This document shows positions 52,324-60,774 of a stretch of DNA of 64,000 nucleotides, in pieces; position 1 is the stretch's first letter, and each line of letters opens with the position of its first letter. A program made the position numbers and the translations under genes. Source of the stretch: Erwinia oleae (GTDB lineage: Bacteria > Pseudomonadota > Gammaproteobacteria > Enterobacterales > Enterobacteriaceae); assembly GCF_000770305.1 (NCBI RefSeq), contig NZ_JNVB01000024.1, positions 23,448 through 87,447 of the forward strand, given 5' to 3'. The notes beneath the pieces were generated by a model. It was not told where the DNA came from. It searched no databases and saw only the letters and a list, made by a program, of their open reading frames with translations.

Positions 52324-52673
52324 GTAAAAATAAGATTTTTCTCAGCGCGCCCTTTATTTCCTGTACCGGTAACCGTCTGATATTGCTATGGCGCGGCCGG
52401 ACAAGGAGTTAGCTCTATTTTGCATCATATAGTCCTGAGAAATTTTCACTGAAAATGTGAAAATTTATGTAGAAAACCTCTTTTTTTTTACTGACTCACG
52501 TAACATCTTACTTGTAACTTTGCTGGTACGTTGTAGACTTTACGTCGCCAGGGTGCTCAATAATCACCTTTTTTGGATGAGACACAATCGAGCTTACATA
52601 ACCCGGCGAAGGATTTTAATCAAAGAGCTAATGAAAGCTCATTGCCTATTTGGATGATAACGAGGCGCAAAAA
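52324..52673. other. sulA-ompA intergenic region and ompA leader
   Basis: 350 bases with no gene. A 10-bp inverted repeat (AAATTTTCAC / GTGAAAATTT, 52440-52466) is followed by a T-run. The ompA promoter and a leader of about 125 nt follow. Near the leader's 5' end AGGGTG / CACCTT forms a weak hairpin followed by T residues. Just before the ATG comes the conserved GATAACGAGGCGCAAAAA. Confidence 0.6.
52512..52539 (+). promoter_or_regulatory. ompA promoter
   Basis: TTGTAA (52512-52517) and TAGACT (52534-52539) with a 16-base spacer. The arrangement and the sequence after it (GCCAGGGTGCTC) resemble the E. coli ompA promoter and start site. Confidence 0.7.
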
Positions 52674-53747
52674 ATGAAAAAGACAGCTATCGCAATTGCA
52701 GTGGCACTGGCTGGCTTCGCTACCGTAGCGCAGGCCGCCCCAAAAGATAACACCTGGTATACCGGTGCGAAACTGGGCTGGTCTCAGTATCACGACACTG
52801 GTTACTACGGTAACGGTTACACCAACAATGATGGCCCAACTCATGAAAGTCAGCTGGGCGCCGGTGCATTCGGTGGCTATCAGGCTAACGAATACCTGGG
52901 CTTCGAACTGGGTTATGACTGGCTGGGTCGTATGCCTAATAAAGGCAATAACGTCAATGGCGCATTCAAAGCACAGGGCATTCAGCTGGCTGCTAAACTG
53001 AGCTACCCAATTGCTGACGATCTGGACGTGTACACGCGTCTGGGTGGTATGGTATGGCGTGCAGACTCTACTCAGCAGAACACCGCTACTGGCAACCGCA
53101 TCAGCGACCACGACACCGGCGTATCTCCGCTGGCTGCTGTAGGTTTCGAATATGCACTGGACAAAAACTGGGCAACGCGTCTGGACTATCAGTGGGTTAA
53201 CAACATCGGCGATGCGCAGACTGTAGGCACCCGTCCTGATAACGGCATGCTGAGCCTGGGCGTGTCTTACCGCTTTGGTCAGGATGAAGCTGCTGCTCCA
53301 GCACCAGCTCCGGCTCCAGCGCCAGCGCCAGTTGTTGAAACCAAGCGTTTCACACTGAAGTCTGACGTTCTGTTCACCTTCAACAAAGCTTCTCTGAAGC
53401 CAGAAGGTCAGCAGGCTCTGGATCAGCTGTACACCCAGCTGAGCTCAATGGATCCTAAAGATGGTTCCGTTGTTGTTCTGGGTTACACCGACCGCATCGG
53501 TTCTGACCAGTACAACCAGAAACTGTCTGAAAAACGCGCTCAGTCTGTTGTTGACTACCTCGTTTCTAAAGGCATCCCTTCTAACAAGATCTCTGCACGC
53601 GGTATGGGTGAAACTAACCCTGTTACCGGCAACACCTGTGACAGCGTGAAAGGCCGTAACGCCCTGATCGATTGCCTGGCACCGGATCGTCGCGTAGAAA
53701 TCGAAGTTAAAGGCATCAAAGATGTTGTGACTCAGCCTCAGGGCTAA
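52674..53747 (+). CDS. ompA: Outer membrane protein A
   Basis: Abundant eight-strand outer-membrane barrel with a periplasmic peptidoglycan-binding domain. 357 residues: signal peptide 1-21 (ATVAQA-A), barrel to about 200, an alanine-proline hinge ([13 protein letters not shown]), then the OmpA-like domain with [13 protein letters not shown] and the arginine of RRVEIEV. The two disulfide cysteines (NTCDSV, IDCLAP) are present. Starts at ATG 52674 after the conserved GAGG. Confidence 0.98.
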   Translation: MKKTAIAIAVALAGFATVAQAAPKDNTWYTGAKLGWSQYHDTGYYGNGYTNNDGPTHESQLGAGAFGGYQANEYLGFELGYDWLGRMPNKGNNVNGAFKAQGIQLAAKLSYPIADDLDVYTRLGGMVWRADSTQQNTATGNRISDHDTGVSPLAAVGFEYALDKNWATRLDYQWVNNIGDAQTVGTRPDNGMLSLGVSYRFGQDEAAAPAPAPAPAPAPVVETKRFTLKSDVLFTFNKASLKPEGQQALDQLYTQLSSMDPKDGSVVVLGYTDRIGSDQYNQKLSEKRAQSVVDYLVSKGIPSNKISARGMGETNPVTGNTCDSVKGRNALIDCLAPDRRVEIEVKGIKDVVTQPQG

Positions 53748-53761
53748 GCTACCTCATTCAG

Positions 53762-53792
53762 AAAAAACCCCGCAGCTGCGGGGTTTTTTTTT
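53762..53792 (+). terminator. Terminator of ompA
   Basis: AACCCCGCA-GC-TGCGGGGTT followed by a run of nine T residues. Confidence 0.95.
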
Positions 53793-53817
53793 GCTGAAAA
53801 TTGTGCGGAAAATACCG

Positions 53818-54279
53818 TTATGACGGATTTGGTTTGCCAAGTATGGCTTTCAGATCCTGCTTAAGGGATGACATCTGGCTGGCATATTTCTCTTTTCTTT
53901 CAGCATCCTCAATCAGCTGAACAATAGTTTCTGATAGCGTGCTGCTTCTGCGATGCGCGAGGCCTGCCAGGCGCTGCCACACCAGATATTCCAGGTCGAT
54001 AGATTTTTTGCGTGTATGCTGATGCTCGGCATTGAAATGACGCTTGCGACGAGCGCGGATGGTCTGCTTCATTCTGTTTTGCAGCGCAGGGTTGATGTGT
54101 TCCTCGATCCAGGCAAGCACTTCAACCGGGCGATTTTCCATTGCCAGTAATTCTTCTACGGCAACCTGCGCCGCACTGAACTCCAGGTAGCGGGTTATTT
54201 GCTCGCCTTCCCGGTGCTTTTTCACCAGATATTTCCATTTCCAACCGCTTTCAAGATTTTCCAGTTGCTGATATTTCAT
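53818..54279 (-). CDS. matP: Macrodomain Ter protein MatP
   Basis: Organises the terminus macrodomain by binding matS sites and bridging DNA. 153 residues: N-terminal four-helix region ([26 protein letters not shown]), then a ribbon-helix-helix ([26 protein letters not shown]) and a C-terminal coiled coil. Location between ompA and lonH as in E. coli. Confidence 0.96.
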   Translation of the reverse strand: MKYQQLENLESGWKWKYLVKKHREGEQITRYLEFSAAQVAVEELLAMENRPVEVLAWIEEHINPALQNRMKQTIRARRKRHFNAEHQHTRKKSIDLEYLVWQRLAGLAHRRSSTLSETIVQLIEDAERKEKYASQMSSLKQDLKAILGKPNPS

Positions 54280-54413
54280 CGGAATCTCATCTGTCCACGT
54301 AACAGGGTTAGAATAACAGTTTTTTCTTACGCAACCGCAGATAAAACAGAATCGTTATCATCTCAACATGAAGAGCGGCGTATGTCTACGATGCTTAACG
54401 GACTAAGATCTTG

Positions 54414-54419
54414 TATAAT
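54414..54419 (+). promoter_or_regulatory. Likely -10 of the lonH promoter
   Basis: A perfect TATAAT preceded by TTG, 33 bases before the proposed start. No strong -35 is seen. Confidence 0.5.
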
Positions 54420-54451
54420 GCCGCTTTTCATTGAGAATAAATACGATAACT

Positions 54452-56206
54452 TTGACCAGCAACCGACTTGAATGGCGTAACTTACAGCCTGATACCGACA
54501 GCATCCTGCCCTTTTTTGCACAGGCATATGACGCCGACGCCAGTTGTTTTGCGCTGGTTCAATCACGTCTTTTTGACGGGCTAAAACTGCTGCTGGCAAC
54601 CTCAGCAAGCATGCCGCTGATGATGGTAAAAACATCAGAAACCGTTGATTATCAGGCGCTGCTTCAGCATGAGCTTGCCACGCTTGACGACGGCAATGCC
54701 CCTGAGATTTACGGCGGCTGCTATACCGTTGACGGCGCGTCGGTGACCTGGCAGCCAGCCGGTTCTGCGCAGGATAATTTTGCCAGCGTGGGCGGCGTGC
54801 GGCGTGCTGACTGGATTGAAGCCGAACAGCTTTTTGGCTGCGTTCGCCTTCAGCAAAACAGGGTTCAACTTGAACCAGGCCTGCTTCACCGCGCGAACGG
54901 CGGAACAGTGATCCTCTCCATTCGCACCCTGCTGGCACAGCCGTTGCTCTGGCTTCGCTTAAAGCAGATCATGACCAGCAAGCGCTTCGAATGGCTTTCT
55001 CCTGACGAAACGCGCCCGCTTCCTTTATCGATTCCTTCAATGCCAATGGAATTCCGTCTGGTGTTGACCGGTGAACGCGATGCGCTGGCTGATTTTCAGG
55101 AGATGGAGCCCGAACTTACTGCGCTGGCGATTTACAGCGAATTTGAAGAGAACATTCAGATTGTCAGCGAGGAAGAGCTGGTGTTGTGGGCTAAATGGGT
55201 TTTTGCCCTTATCGCGCGCCACGCCCTGCCGCCGGTTGCGGAAAGCGTCTGGCCCGTACTGATCCGCGAAGCCGTACGCTATACCGGCGATCAGGATACG
55301 CTGCCGCTCTGTCCCGCGTGGATTGCACGCCAGCTTCAGGATGCGGCGCTGTATTGCACGGATGCTGAAATCAAAGGTGAAGATCTTGAATCTGCGCTTG
55401 AGAGCCGGGCCTGGCGCGAGGGCTTTCTCGCCGAACGCGTGCGTGATGAAATCCTGCTGGATCAGATTGTTATTGAAACCGAAGGCGAAACCATCGGCCA
55501 GATTAACGCGCTCTCCGTGATAGAGTTTCCTGGTCATCCACGCGCCTTTGGCGAACCGTCGCGTATCAGCTGCGTTGTGCATGTAGGCGACGGCGAATTC
55601 ACCGACGTCGAGCGCAAAGCCGAGCTGGGTGGCAATATTCATGCGAAAGGCATGATGATTATGCAGGCCTGGTTGATAGCAGAACTGGAGCTGGATCAAC
55701 AGCTTCCCTTCTCTGCATCACTGGTTTTTGAGCAGTCCTATTCGGAAGTAGACGGCGACAGCGCCTCGCTTGCAGAACTTTGTGCGTTGATCAGCGCGCT
55801 GGCCAGTCAGCCCATCTTTCAGCATATTGCCGTGACCGGGTCGGTCGATCAATTTGGCCGCGTCCAGCCCGTTGGCGGTCTTAATGAAAAGATTGAGGGC
55901 TTTTTCCACATCTGTAATCAGCGCAATCTTGATGGTAAACAAGGCGTTATCATTCCGGCGGCGAATGTGAGACATCTTTCGCTTCAGCAGGAGGTTGTTG
56001 ACGCCGTGCGTGAAGAAAAATTCCATATTTGGGCGGTAAATAGCGTTTACGAAGCGCTGCCTCTGCTGACGGGAGCAGAGTGGGATAAAGAAACGGGCCC
56101 CTGTCTGCTACGATCTATTCAGGAGCGTATCGCACATATTAATCAGCTGGATGCTCGCCACCGCGCATGGCCGCTACGCTGGCTCAACTGGTTTAACCAG
56201 CGCTGA
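54452..56206 (+). CDS. ycbZ: Lon-like protease LonH (YcbZ)
   Basis: A 584-residue homologue of E. coli YcbZ. The C-terminal third is an intact Lon protease domain: catalytic serine in EVDGDSASLAELCAL and lysine in GGLNEKIEGFF. The N-terminal two thirds retain an AAA-like fold, but I see no Walker A loop, so ATP-driven unfolding is doubtful. The start is uncertain: TTG 54452 aligns best with the E. coli N-terminus (MTSNRLEWRNL); a TTG at 54431 would add seven residues. fabA follows, with its operators overlapping this gene's 3' end. Confidence 0.92.
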   Translation: MTSNRLEWRNLQPDTDSILPFFAQAYDADASCFALVQSRLFDGLKLLLATSASMPLMMVKTSETVDYQALLQHELATLDDGNAPEIYGGCYTVDGASVTWQPAGSAQDNFASVGGVRRADWIEAEQLFGCVRLQQNRVQLEPGLLHRANGGTVILSIRTLLAQPLLWLRLKQIMTSKRFEWLSPDETRPLPLSIPSMPMEFRLVLTGERDALADFQEMEPELTALAIYSEFEENIQIVSEEELVLWAKWVFALIARHALPPVAESVWPVLIREAVRYTGDQDTLPLCPAWIARQLQDAALYCTDAEIKGEDLESALESRAWREGFLAERVRDEILLDQIVIETEGETIGQINALSVIEFPGHPRAFGEPSRISCVVHVGDGEFTDVERKAELGGNIHAKGMMIMQAWLIAELELDQQLPFSASLVFEQSYSEVDGDSASLAELCALISALASQPIFQHIAVTGSVDQFGRVQPVGGLNEKIEGFFHICNQRNLDGKQGVIIPAANVRHLSLQQEVVDAVREEKFHIWAVNSVYEALPLLTGAEWDKETGPCLLRSIQERIAHINQLDARHRAWPLRWLNWFNQR

Positions 56207-56217
56207 TCGGACTTGTT
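56201..56217 (+). promoter_or_regulatory. FadR activator site of fabA
   Basis: CGCTGATCGGACTTGTT matches the FadR consensus at 12 of 14 defined positions and lies where FadR activates fabA in E. coli. It overlaps the lonH stop codon. Confidence 0.8.
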
Positions 56218-56218
56218 C

Positions 56219-56236
56219 AGCATACACCTGTTCGCT
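56219..56236 (+). promoter_or_regulatory. FabR repressor site of fabA
   Basis: AGCATACACCTGTTCGCT closely matches the FabR palindrome (AGCGTACA-GTGTTCGCT type), directly adjacent to the FadR site as in E. coli. Confidence 0.8.
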
Positions 56237-56274
56237 AACCTTCGTGGTTCACTAAAATAAGGCTTATTTAAAAC

Positions 56275-56793
56275 ATGGTAGATAAACGCGAATCCTATAC
56301 AAAAGAAGACCTCATTGCCTCTGGTCGCGGAGAGTTGTTTGGCGCGGAAGGCCCGCCATTACCTGCCGGCAACATGCTGATGATGGACCGCGTGGTAAAA
56401 ATGACCGAAGACGGCGGTAACTACGGTAAAGGCTTTGTTGAAGCCGAACTGGATATTTCACCCGATCTCTGGTTCTTTGGCTGCCATTTTATTGGCGATC
56501 CGGTGATGCCTGGCTGTCTGGGTCTGGATGCGATGTGGCAGCTGGTTGGATTTTATCTGGGCTGGCTGGGCGCTGAAGGCAAAGGCCGTGCGCTCGGCGT
56601 GGGTGAAGTGAAGTTCACTGGCCAGGTTTTGCCAACCGCGAAAAAAGTTTCATATCGTATTCACTTCAAACGCGTTATCAACCGTAAACTGGTAATGGGC
56701 GTGGCCGATGGCGAAGTGCTGGTAGATGGTCACGTGATCTATACCGCCACCGATCTTAAAGTCGGACTTTTTAAAGATACTTCTGCTTTCTGA
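56275..56793 (+). CDS. fabA: 3-hydroxydecanoyl-ACP dehydratase/isomerase FabA
   Basis: Introduces the double bond of unsaturated fatty acids at the C10 stage. 172 residues as in E. coli. The catalytic histidine is His71 in [10 protein letters not shown] and the aspartate Asp85 in [11 protein letters not shown]. Terminator after the stop; convergent with rmf. Confidence 0.98.
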   Translation: MVDKRESYTKEDLIASGRGELFGAEGPPLPAGNMLMMDRVVKMTEDGGNYGKGFVEAELDISPDLWFFGCHFIGDPVMPGCLGLDAMWQLVGFYLGWLGAEGKGRALGVGEVKFTGQVLPTAKKVSYRIHFKRVINRKLVMGVADGEVLVDGHVIYTATDLKVGLFKDTSAF

Positions 56794-56798
56794 ATCAA

Positions 56799-56823
56799 AA
56801 AACCTCCGCTTTGCGGAGGTTTT
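56799..56823. terminator. Terminator between fabA and rmf
   Basis: AAAACCTCCGC-TTT-GCGGAGGTTTT, 11-bp stem, symmetric, serving convergent fabA and rmf. Confidence 0.9.
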
Positions 56824-56841
56824 CCCTTTACTGACACCCGG

Positions 56842-57012
56842 CTACACGGTAACCGATCTGTCCTCCATGGCTTGTCGCCAGCCTCCCAACCAGTGAGATT
56901 TCGCATCTATCAGTTGATAGGGGCACATATCTTTGGATCGCCCGGAGATCCCGGCCTGATAACCTCGTGAATGTGCCCGTTCAAGTCGATCTCGTTTCTG
57001 TCTCTTCATCAT
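56842..57012 (-). CDS. rmf: Ribosome modulation factor
   Basis: Short basic protein (56 residues) that dimerises 70S ribosomes into inactive 100S particles in stationary phase. MKRQKRDRLERAHSRGYQAGISGRS, then DMCPYQ and WLGGWRQAMEDR, match RMF. Two adjacent ATGs (57012 and 57009); the first is 8 bases from GAGGA, the second gives the E. coli N-terminus. It has the expected location between fabA and pqiC. Confidence 0.96.
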   Translation of the reverse strand: MMKRQKRDRLERAHSRGYQAGISGRSKDMCPYQLIDAKSHWLGGWRQAMEDRSVTV

Positions 57013-57214
57013 GCCTGTAATCCTCTTTTTCAGGTCAGGTGGACTCTGGTGGAAAGAAATCAGTGGTTAAATAACGTGCAACCACCTTTCTTTTTTACTG
57101 CCTTTAAAAATAAAAATCAATGCGCAAATTTCACCGCTTCGTCATCAGGATGAAACGTGGGAAGGCATCTTCAGCGGTTTAAAGGTGTGAAAAAGAACGG
57201 CAAGCAGTTGGTTA
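57013..57214. other. rmf upstream region
   Basis: 200 bases with no gene, between rmf and the pqiC terminator; must contain the rmf promoter. No -10/-35 pair stands out. Confidence 0.4.
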
Positions 57215-57267
57215 AAAAAGAAAAATCCCTGTGCGCTGCAAAAACGTGTTTGCAGCGGACAGGGATT
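57215..57267 (-). terminator. Long-stem terminator of the pqiABC operon
   Basis: AATCCCTGT plus CGCTGCAAA pair with TTTGCAGCG plus ACAGGGATT around a single G-G mismatch (57224-57267), an 18-bp stem. On the minus strand it is followed by TTTTTCTTTTTT. Confidence 0.95.
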
Positions 57268-57289
57268 GTGTGCTTAAGATTAATAGTTT

Positions 57290-57856
57290 TTATTGATTGT
57301 TGCGGATCGCATTAGCGATTTCATTCGCTTCTTGCTGCCAGCCTTTCGCCAGCGTGCGGACCAGCGCATCGTACCCATCTTCGTTCTGCGGCATGGTCAG
57401 AGCAAAGCTGCGTTTCTCTATTTTGCCCTGATGTTCCAGCACCCATTCACCGCTGACAATCGCCTGACCGTCGTAGCGACCGTGAAAACCAGTAACGTTA
57501 ACGTTCAGCTTGTCCTGCTGTTGACCCAGCGGCGACGCGGAAACCAGACTGCCCGGCAGCGCCTGGCTGAGGTTCGCCAGCAGCGTTTGCTGTAGCTGCT
57601 GGTCAAGCGGGCTGGCCCACAGATTATTGCTGGCGATAACGTACTGCACATCGCTGCTTTGATAGACAACGCCATTGCCTGCCAGATAATCCGGTACGCT
57701 AACATGCTCCACCCACACCGTCGGACGACCGGCATCAACCTGACTGCTGACCGTCGCCAGCTTATTGCCCGCAGGCAACTGATAGTAGTTTGTCTCTGGC
57801 GTGCTGCTACAGGCGGTTAAGGCCAGCGCTAACGCCACGGGGATCCATCTCATCAT
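57290..57856 (-). CDS. pqiC: Lipoprotein PqiC of the Pqi lipid-transport complex
   Basis: Outer-membrane-anchored lipoprotein, 188 residues, with lipobox ALTAC near 12-16 and the ABC-transporter auxiliary fold (TNYYQLPAG; VWVEHVSVPDYLAGNGVVYQ). It works with PqiA/PqiB to move lipids across the periplasm. The start overlaps the pqiB stop (TAATG). Confidence 0.94.
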   Translation of the reverse strand: MMRWIPVALALALTACSSTPETNYYQLPAGNKLATVSSQVDAGRPTVWVEHVSVPDYLAGNGVVYQSSDVQYVIASNNLWASPLDQQLQQTLLANLSQALPGSLVSASPLGQQQDKLNVNVTGFHGRYDGQAIVSGEWVLEHQGKIEKRSFALTMPQNEDGYDALVRTLAKGWQQEANEIANAIRNNQ

Positions 57857-59496
57857 TATTTCGCTCTCTTCGGCTGTGGGTCCTGACCGGGTTTCGCTTC
57901 AAATACCAGCGCGTTACTCTTACTGTTCAGCGTTTTCAGCACGGGCTGAAGTTCACGAAGCACCTGATCCAGACGCTGCATATCACCGACCATACGCGAA
58001 TATGCCGGTGAGCCAGGCTGGAAGCCCTTCATGCTGCGATTCAGTTCACGCAGGGTCTGCTGCATATCCGCAGGCAAGTCCTTCATCGACTGGCTTGAAG
58101 TGATTTGATTCACATTATCCAGCGTTTTTTGCAGTTCACGCAGCGTCCTCTGGCTCTCTTTCAGCGTGCCGGTCGCCTCATTAAGCACCGGATTGAGCGG
58201 CAGATTATTAATCTTATCCAACGCATCCATCAGTTTTTGCTGGATCTGCGCGAGGCCGCCGCTCACAGTTGGAATCAGTTTATAGCCAGCAAACGACGTG
58301 ACACCGGCAACAGGTTTGGCATTTTTATAGAAATCCAGATCGATATAGAGCGAGCCGGTCAGCAGGTTCGCTGATTTCAGCGAAGCACGGAGGCCATTTT
58401 TGATACCGTCTTTCAGATGCTGATCAATATCAAAATCTTTACCGAGCATGCTCTGGAAGCGATCCGGTTCGATACGGATCAGCACAGGAATGCGGTAGTC
58501 GTTGTCCAACTGCTGCGCTACTTTATTGGATTTGTACGGAACTTCAGCCACGGTGCCCAGGCGAATACCGCGGAACTCTACCGGCGCGCCGGGTTGCAGG
58601 CCGCGAATCGAGTCGCTGAAGAACATCAGGAAATCTTTGTGAAGGGTATAAAGCGAATCCTGGATGCTGCGCTGATCGTCAAACAGCTTGTACTCCGCTT
58701 TATTGGCCGCCACGTCGCCCAGCTCCCAGCCGTTGGGCACATCAAAACTGACCCCGCCGCTGAACAGCGTGGTGAGCGATCCCATTTCAACCCGCATGCC
58801 GGAAGCGGACATATCCACGGCGATGCCGCTGTCCTTCCAGAAACGCACGTTGGTGGTAACCAGGCGATCATAAGGCGCGGTGATGAACAGTTGATAGGTC
58901 ATCATCCGCTTATCGGGATCGAACTGGCTGGTTTCAACCGATCCCACGCGATAACCGCGGAACAGCACCGGATCGCCGGGGTTTAGCTGCCCCGCTTTTG
59001 CACTGTCCAGGGTGATATGGACGCCTTTTGCATCTGGCGATGCCAGCGGCGGTGAATCCAGCAGTTGATATTGCTCTTTTTTACCGCCCTTATTGCCGGG
59101 TTGCAGTTCGATATAGGCGCCGGACAACAATGTCCCCAGTCCGGTCACGCCTTCGCGGCCGATAGAAGGTTTCACCACCCAAAAGGCGCTGTCTTCCTTC
59201 AGCAATTTTTCCATGCCGGAATTGAGCCGGGCGGTAATTTCAACATGATGCAGGTCATCGGTCAGCACGGCACTTTCGACCACGCCAACGTCAACGCTAC
59301 GGCTTTTAATGGTGGTTTTCCCGCCTTCGATGCCTTCCGCATTGGTGGTGATGAGCGTAACTAACGGCCCCTGATGGCTGAAGTGATAGAACAGGATCCA
59401 CGCGCCGATAAGCACGGTGACAATCGGGACAATCCAGACCGGCGACCAGCGTTTGATCTGCTCAACCTTCGCGCTGTGGTGGTTATTTTCCTTCAA
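57856..59496 (-). CDS. pqiB: MCE-domain protein PqiB
   Basis: Periplasm-spanning tunnel of stacked MCE rings with a C-terminal helical needle. 546 residues as in E. coli: membrane helix about 20-40 (WSPVWIVPIVTVLIGAWILF), three MCE domains (first about 45-150, GPLVTLITTNAEGIEGGKTT) and a coiled-coil end. I use the TTG at 59496, which has GAGGAG 7 bases upstream and gives the known N-terminus; it overlaps the end of pqiA by 14 bases. Confidence 0.95.
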   Translation of the reverse strand: MKENNHHSAKVEQIKRWSPVWIVPIVTVLIGAWILFYHFSHQGPLVTLITTNAEGIEGGKTTIKSRSVDVGVVESAVLTDDLHHVEITARLNSGMEKLLKEDSAFWVVKPSIGREGVTGLGTLLSGAYIELQPGNKGGKKEQYQLLDSPPLASPDAKGVHITLDSAKAGQLNPGDPVLFRGYRVGSVETSQFDPDKRMMTYQLFITAPYDRLVTTNVRFWKDSGIAVDMSASGMRVEMGSLTTLFSGGVSFDVPNGWELGDVAANKAEYKLFDDQRSIQDSLYTLHKDFLMFFSDSIRGLQPGAPVEFRGIRLGTVAEVPYKSNKVAQQLDNDYRIPVLIRIEPDRFQSMLGKDFDIDQHLKDGIKNGLRASLKSANLLTGSLYIDLDFYKNAKPVAGVTSFAGYKLIPTVSGGLAQIQQKLMDALDKINNLPLNPVLNEATGTLKESQRTLRELQKTLDNVNQITSSQSMKDLPADMQQTLRELNRSMKGFQPGSPAYSRMVGDMQRLDQVLRELQPVLKTLNSKSNALVFEAKPGQDPQPKRAK

Positions 59497-60757
59497 TGCT
59501 CGGCTCCTCAAAACTCTTTTCACGTAATCGATCCCACGTCAGTCGGGGATCGAACGTCATTGACGCGAACATGGTCAGAATAACCACTATCGCAAACAGC
59601 AACGCCCCGATGGCGGGATAAATACTCATTAACCTGCCCATGCGCACCAGCGCCGAGAGGACGGCAATCACAAAAACGTCGATCATCGACCAGCGGCCAA
59701 CAAATTCGACCACCTCATAAATTTTGTGCATTTTTTCGCTGTCGTGATGCGTCGGCCCGTTGCTGCGAGCATCCCAGCAGAGCCAGCCTATCGCCAGCAT
59801 TTTCAACGAGGGAACCATGATGCTGGCGATAAAAATTACCAGCGCAACCGGATACGAACCGTCACTCCACAGCAGCACCACGCCCGCCATAATCGTCGAA
59901 TGGGTTTTACTGCCCAGCGATTCCGTCACCATGATCGGTAACAGATTCGCCGGAATATAGAGCATAAAAGCGGTGATGAGCAGCGCCATTGTCCATTGCA
60001 GGCTGTGTCTGCGACGCGCGTGGCCAGCGGTGCCGCAGCGCGGGCAAACCGTTTGATCAACAGGCAGCACCGCCGTGCAGCAGCGGCAGGAGCGCAACCC
60101 CTGGCGCAGCCCGCTGATGGCCGGCACAGGCTCTGCCGGCAAAGGCGGCGGCGATGCGATCCGCTGCCAGAGCCAGCGCCGATCAACGCACTGAAACGCG
60201 CGCAGTTGCAGCACACAAAAAAGGCACCAGGGAACAAAACTGGTGCCAATGCCGATATCGCCATAGGCCATCAGCTTCACGAAACTCACCAGCACGCCGA
60301 CGAGAAAAATTTCGGCCATGCCCCAGTTTTTCAACTGAAACAGCACGCGCGCCATGCCTCGCCTGAGCGACTGCGGCAAACGAACGGGATTGACCAGCAG
60401 CACAATCCCCACCATGCACACGGCGGGCATCGCCTGCACGAACAGAATAAACAGCGTCGCCAGGCTGCTGTAATCTTCAGAGACCATCACCTGTGGAATA
60501 CGCCACAGGCTGATCTGACTGCTCAATCCGGCAACGTGCATATTAACGAAGGGAAACAGGTTTGCCAGCAGCAGCATAAACAGCGCCGCCAGCGCGTAAC
60601 CCGTTGGCCGACGCTGCGGCTCCACCCAGGCGGCGGCCAGCGTGGTATCGCAGCGCGGACAACTGGCTTTGCTGCCCGGCGCAAGCTCAGGCACTTCGGT
60701 CATCAGGTCGCACTGCGGGCAAAGCATCCAGCGGTCGGGGTGGTGAGAACCGCACAT
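59483..60757 (-). CDS. pqiA: Inner-membrane protein PqiA
   Basis: Integral membrane partner of PqiB, 424 residues. Two zinc-ribbon-like cysteine clusters (CPQCDLM and CPRCDT near the N-terminus; CRCCTAVLP and CPRCGTAG in the middle) each precede four membrane helices, the duplicated PqiA layout. Belongs to the rlmKL-uup-pqiABC operon; 17 bases after uup. Confidence 0.95.
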   Translation of the reverse strand: MCGSHHPDRWMLCPQCDLMTEVPELAPGSKASCPRCDTTLAAAWVEPQRRPTGYALAALFMLLLANLFPFVNMHVAGLSSQISLWRIPQVMVSEDYSSLATLFILFVQAMPAVCMVGIVLLVNPVRLPQSLRRGMARVLFQLKNWGMAEIFLVGVLVSFVKLMAYGDIGIGTSFVPWCLFCVLQLRAFQCVDRRWLWQRIASPPPLPAEPVPAISGLRQGLRSCRCCTAVLPVDQTVCPRCGTAGHARRRHSLQWTMALLITAFMLYIPANLLPIMVTESLGSKTHSTIMAGVVLLWSDGSYPVALVIFIASIMVPSLKMLAIGWLCWDARSNGPTHHDSEKMHKIYEVVEFVGRWSMIDVFVIAVLSALVRMGRLMSIYPAIGALLFAIVVILTMFASMTFDPRLTWDRLREKSFEEPSIEGK

Positions 60758-60774
60758 AGTTAACCTCTTCGCGG

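Noticed and set aside
56971..57153. 60-codon plus-strand frame near rmf
   Set aside because: It overlaps rmf, which is clearly on the other strand, and has no ribosome site.
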